A stretch of DNA of 6,840 bases from Nitrospirota bacterium. Its GTDB lineage: Bacteria; Nitrospirota; Thermodesulfovibrionia; Thermodesulfovibrionales; Dissulfurispiraceae. The notes under the pieces are model-generated. The model worked only from the letters and a program-made list of their open reading frames with translations, was not told the DNA's origin and did no database searches. Both the position numbers and the translations under genes were made by a program. The stretch spans positions 1 to 6,840 of the forward strand of contig JACREW010000238.1 in NCBI GenBank assembly GCA_016212685.1, read 5' to 3'. Positions 5,160-6,840 of the stretch are shown piece after piece (position 1 is the first letter of the stretch; each line of letters starts with the position of its first letter).

Positions 5160-6212
5160 ATGGCGATAACGGAAGCGCATGAATTTTTCATTCAATGGCA
5201 TATTACCGAGAGATGCAATCTCCGATGCACGCATTGTTATCAGGACGGAGCAAAGACCGATGAATTTTCTCTGCCGGAGGCGATGGATGTCATCGGGGAG
5301 GTCTACGACTTAATCGATTCATGGTCCGAAACCTACGGCATCGAATTTTTTCCGAGCTTTAACATCACCGGGGGCGAGCCTTTTTTAAGGCACGACATCT
5401 TCGACATACTCGAAGAAATAGCCGGAAAGGGCTTCGATATTTACCTTCTCACAAACGGCATACTCATAAACCAGGAAAAGGCTCAAAGGCTCGCGGATAT
5501 AGGCATCAAAGGCGTTCAGGTGAGCATCGAAGGCCCCGAGGACATACACGATTCAATACGCGGGAAAGGCAGTTTCAAGGCGTCTATGAGAGGCGTTAAA
5601 AACCTCCTCGACTCAGGACTGACGGTAACCCTCAACACAACGCTTTCCGATATTAACGCCGCAGGCTTTATGGATATGATAGAGATAGCCTCGTCCAAAG
5701 GCGCACAAAAGCTCGGATTTTCGAGGCTTGTGCCCTCAGGAAGAGGCGCCGGCCTTTTAAGCCATATGCTCGGAACCGAAAGAGTAAAGGACTTATACGG
5801 GCATATCTTTTCCGCAAAAACCGACGGGATTACCATAGTCACCGGGGACCCGGTCGCCTCACAGATGAGGTCTTCGCCTAACGGTGACGCAGGAGATATT
5901 GCGTGCGGGGGCTGCGCGGCAGGCGTCTCGGGATTGACCATTCTATCGGACGGCACTATCACGCCGTGCAGGAGACTTCCCATCACGATAGGAAATATAA
6001 GAACCGATTCCTTAAGGGAGGTATGGTCATGCTCCGACGTCCTTAATTCATTAAGAGACAGGAAAAAATACAAGGGCAAATGCGGAACATGCAACAGATG
6101 GGCTCATTGCAGGGGATGCAGGGCGATAGCATACGCCTATTCGCAGTCAAAGGGCGAAAATGATTTCCTCGCGGAAGACCCCCAATGTTTTATAATAGGA
6201 AATGAATCCTAA
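5160..6212 (+). CDS. radical SAM/SPASM domain enzyme
   Basis: A 350-residue protein with a full radical SAM core and a C-terminal SPASM domain. ERCNLRCTHCYQ supplies C19, C23 and C26 (CxxxCxxC) for the SAM-binding [4Fe-4S] cluster, and NITGGEPF (68-75) is the SAM-binding loop. The SPASM part has C249 and C252, C270 in TITPC, GNI, then C308-x2-C311-x5-C317-x2-C320 and C343, enough for auxiliary clusters. The segment GCRAIAYAYSQ with AEDPQC resembles peptide maturases and also the NirJ/AhbC/AhbD tetrapyrrole enzymes. No PqqD-like peptide-binding domain is seen. GAGG at 5152-5155 lies 4 nt before the ATG, and an in-frame TAG at 5148 closes the frame upstream. The 3' end overlaps the methyltransferase gene by 11 nt, so the two probably act in one pathway. 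Substrate unknown. Confidence 0.9.
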   Translation: MAITEAHEFFIQWHITERCNLRCTHCYQDGAKTDEFSLPEAMDVIGEVYDLIDSWSETYGIEFFPSFNITGGEPFLRHDIFDILEEIAGKGFDIYLLTNGILINQEKAQRLADIGIKGVQVSIEGPEDIHDSIRGKGSFKASMRGVKNLLDSGLTVTLNTTLSDINAAGFMDMIEIASSKGAQKLGFSRLVPSGRGAGLLSHMLGTERVKDLYGHIFSAKTDGITIVTGDPVASQMRSSPNGDAGDIACGGCAAGVSGLTILSDGTITPCRRLPITIGNIRTDSLREVWSCSDVLNSLRDRKKYKGKCGTCNRWAHCRGCRAIAYAYSQSKGENDFLAEDPQCFIIGNES

Positions 6213-6783
6213 AGAACTCCTTGCCCTCATAACAATAATACTCTGGCCTGTGGTGCCTTTGTTCTGGATACCGGTTCACGGGCTTTCGAGGTTTTTCAAA
6301 AGGCTCGGCATCTTCACCTATATAATGCCTCTGCTTACATGGCTGCCGCTGACATACGTCATTTACATTAACCGTGAATTTCTTCTTGGATTCGCAACAG
6401 ACCTGCCGCTGATTTTAAACATAATCGGTATTGTATTATTTATAGCCGGCACGCTTTTGCATATATGGACAGGAAAACTTTTAGGACTCCTCGGCCTTAT
6501 GGGATTGCCGGAAATATCATCGAAACAGGAAGGGCGGCTCGTGGCGGAAGGCCCATTTTCGATTGTGCGCCACCCGACTTATCTGGCGCATACGGTGATG
6601 TTTTCAGGGATCTTTTTAATGACGGAGGTGTTGACTGTAGGAGTTCTTACGTTTTTAGATTTTGTGATAGTCAATGCCCTTATCATACCTCTCGAAGAAA
6701 AAGAGCTTTCAACACGCTTCGGCAAAGAATACGAAGAATATAAAAAACTCGTCCCCCGGAAATTCTTCCCTAAGATTTTATAG
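6202..6783 (+). CDS. membrane methyltransferase, ICMT/PEMT-like
   Basis: A 193-residue integral membrane protein with hydrophobic segments at about 5-26, 38-56, 68-90, 126-146 and 148-163. The conserved C-terminal SAM-binding pattern of isoprenylcysteine carboxyl methyltransferase-like enzymes is complete: EGPFSIVRHPTYLAH (116-130), IPLEEKELSTRFG (162-174) and YEEYKKLVPRKFFP (177-190). Family members methylate carboxylates, amines or lipid head groups at the membrane surface. The substrate here cannot be read, and many bacterial members are uncharacterised. The ATG lies inside the end of the radical SAM gene (11-nt overlap) with only AGGA at 6197-6200 as a close Shine-Dalgarno, so translational coupling is likely. 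If the cassette does modify a peptide, this enzyme could methylate its product or a lipid-linked intermediate; that is inference. Confidence 0.85.
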   Translation: MNPKELLALITIILWPVVPLFWIPVHGLSRFFKRLGIFTYIMPLLTWLPLTYVIYINREFLLGFATDLPLILNIIGIVLFIAGTLLHIWTGKLLGLLGLMGLPEISSKQEGRLVAEGPFSIVRHPTYLAHTVMFSGIFLMTEVLTVGVLTFLDFVIVNALIIPLEEKELSTRFGKEYEEYKKLVPRKFFPKIL

Positions 6784-6830
6784 CGCTTTTATTTCATAAG
6801 CATAAGGTATTATTCCACCAAGACAGTGGC

Positions 6831-6837
6831 GAAAGGA
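6831..6837 (+). promoter_or_regulatory. possible ribosome binding site for a gene beyond the window
   Basis: GAAAGGA lies at the very end of the window, after a 47-nt stretch with no gene. No start codon follows within the window, so this is only a hint. Confidence 0.2.
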
Positions 6838-6840
6838 TAA

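Noticed and set aside
4898..5182. 94-codon ORF crossing the hairpin region as an independent gene
   Set aside because: It has no good ribosome binding site, overlaps the small ORF and the radical SAM start, and runs through the inverted repeats. Kept only as part of the frameshift question.
5516..6094. 192-codon minus-strand ORF
   Set aside because: It is antisense to the well-supported radical SAM gene and its product shows no recognisable motif.
6191..6196. Perfect TATAAT inside the end of the radical SAM gene
   Set aside because: No -35 element at the right distance (CTCGCG), and the transcript would begin on the start codon of the methyltransferase.

Overview
All convincing genes lie on the plus strand. 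The window looks like chromosomal DNA of an anaerobic Gram-negative bacterium. A LolA-like periplasmic protein, a secreted cupredoxin, a radical SAM/SPASM enzyme and strong AAAGGAGGTG-type ribosome binding sites all fit that picture. My best guess is Nitrospirota (Thermodesulfovibrionia-like) or a Desulfobacterota relative. This rests on general protein resemblance only, with no marker gene in the window.

Layout. (1) 1-1362: the C-terminal part of a GH15 glucoamylase-type glycoside hydrolase, cut by the window edge. (2) 1395-2341: an overlapping pair, a small Cys-rich DUF2769-like protein followed by a soluble FAD/NAD(P) oxidoreductase of the ferredoxin-reductase type. (3) 2342-2538: a leader stretch with a doubtful 32-codon ORF, a perfect 13-bp tandem duplication and a good sigma70-like promoter. 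(4) 2539-2970: a ferritin-like helical-bundle protein. (5) 3046-4514: a tight three-gene set of secreted cupredoxin, LolA-like exported protein and four-helix DUF4079/cytochrome b561-like membrane protein. This set may be a small membrane/periplasm redox module. (6) 4515-5159: no large gene. It holds a long inverted repeat (4537-4703), a strong promoter (4717-4744), a 34-codon ORF with an excellent ribosome binding site (4806-4910) and a 250-nt stretch rich in hairpins. (7) 5160-6783: a radical SAM/SPASM enzyme overlapping a membrane methyltransferase of the isoprenylcysteine carboxyl methyltransferase (ICMT) type. (8) 6784-6840: no gene seen; the last bases contain a Shine-Dalgarno-like GAAAGGA that may serve a gene outside the window.

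The most interesting part is 4717-6783. A promoter, a tiny lysine-rich ORF with one Cys, a hairpin-rich spacer, a SPASM maturase and an ICMT-like methyltransferase are arranged like a peptide-modification (RiPP) cassette. The competing reading is that the radical SAM enzyme belongs to the NirJ/AhbC/AhbD-like tetrapyrrole group or another SPASM group, with the small ORF unrelated. The sequence alone does not decide between them.
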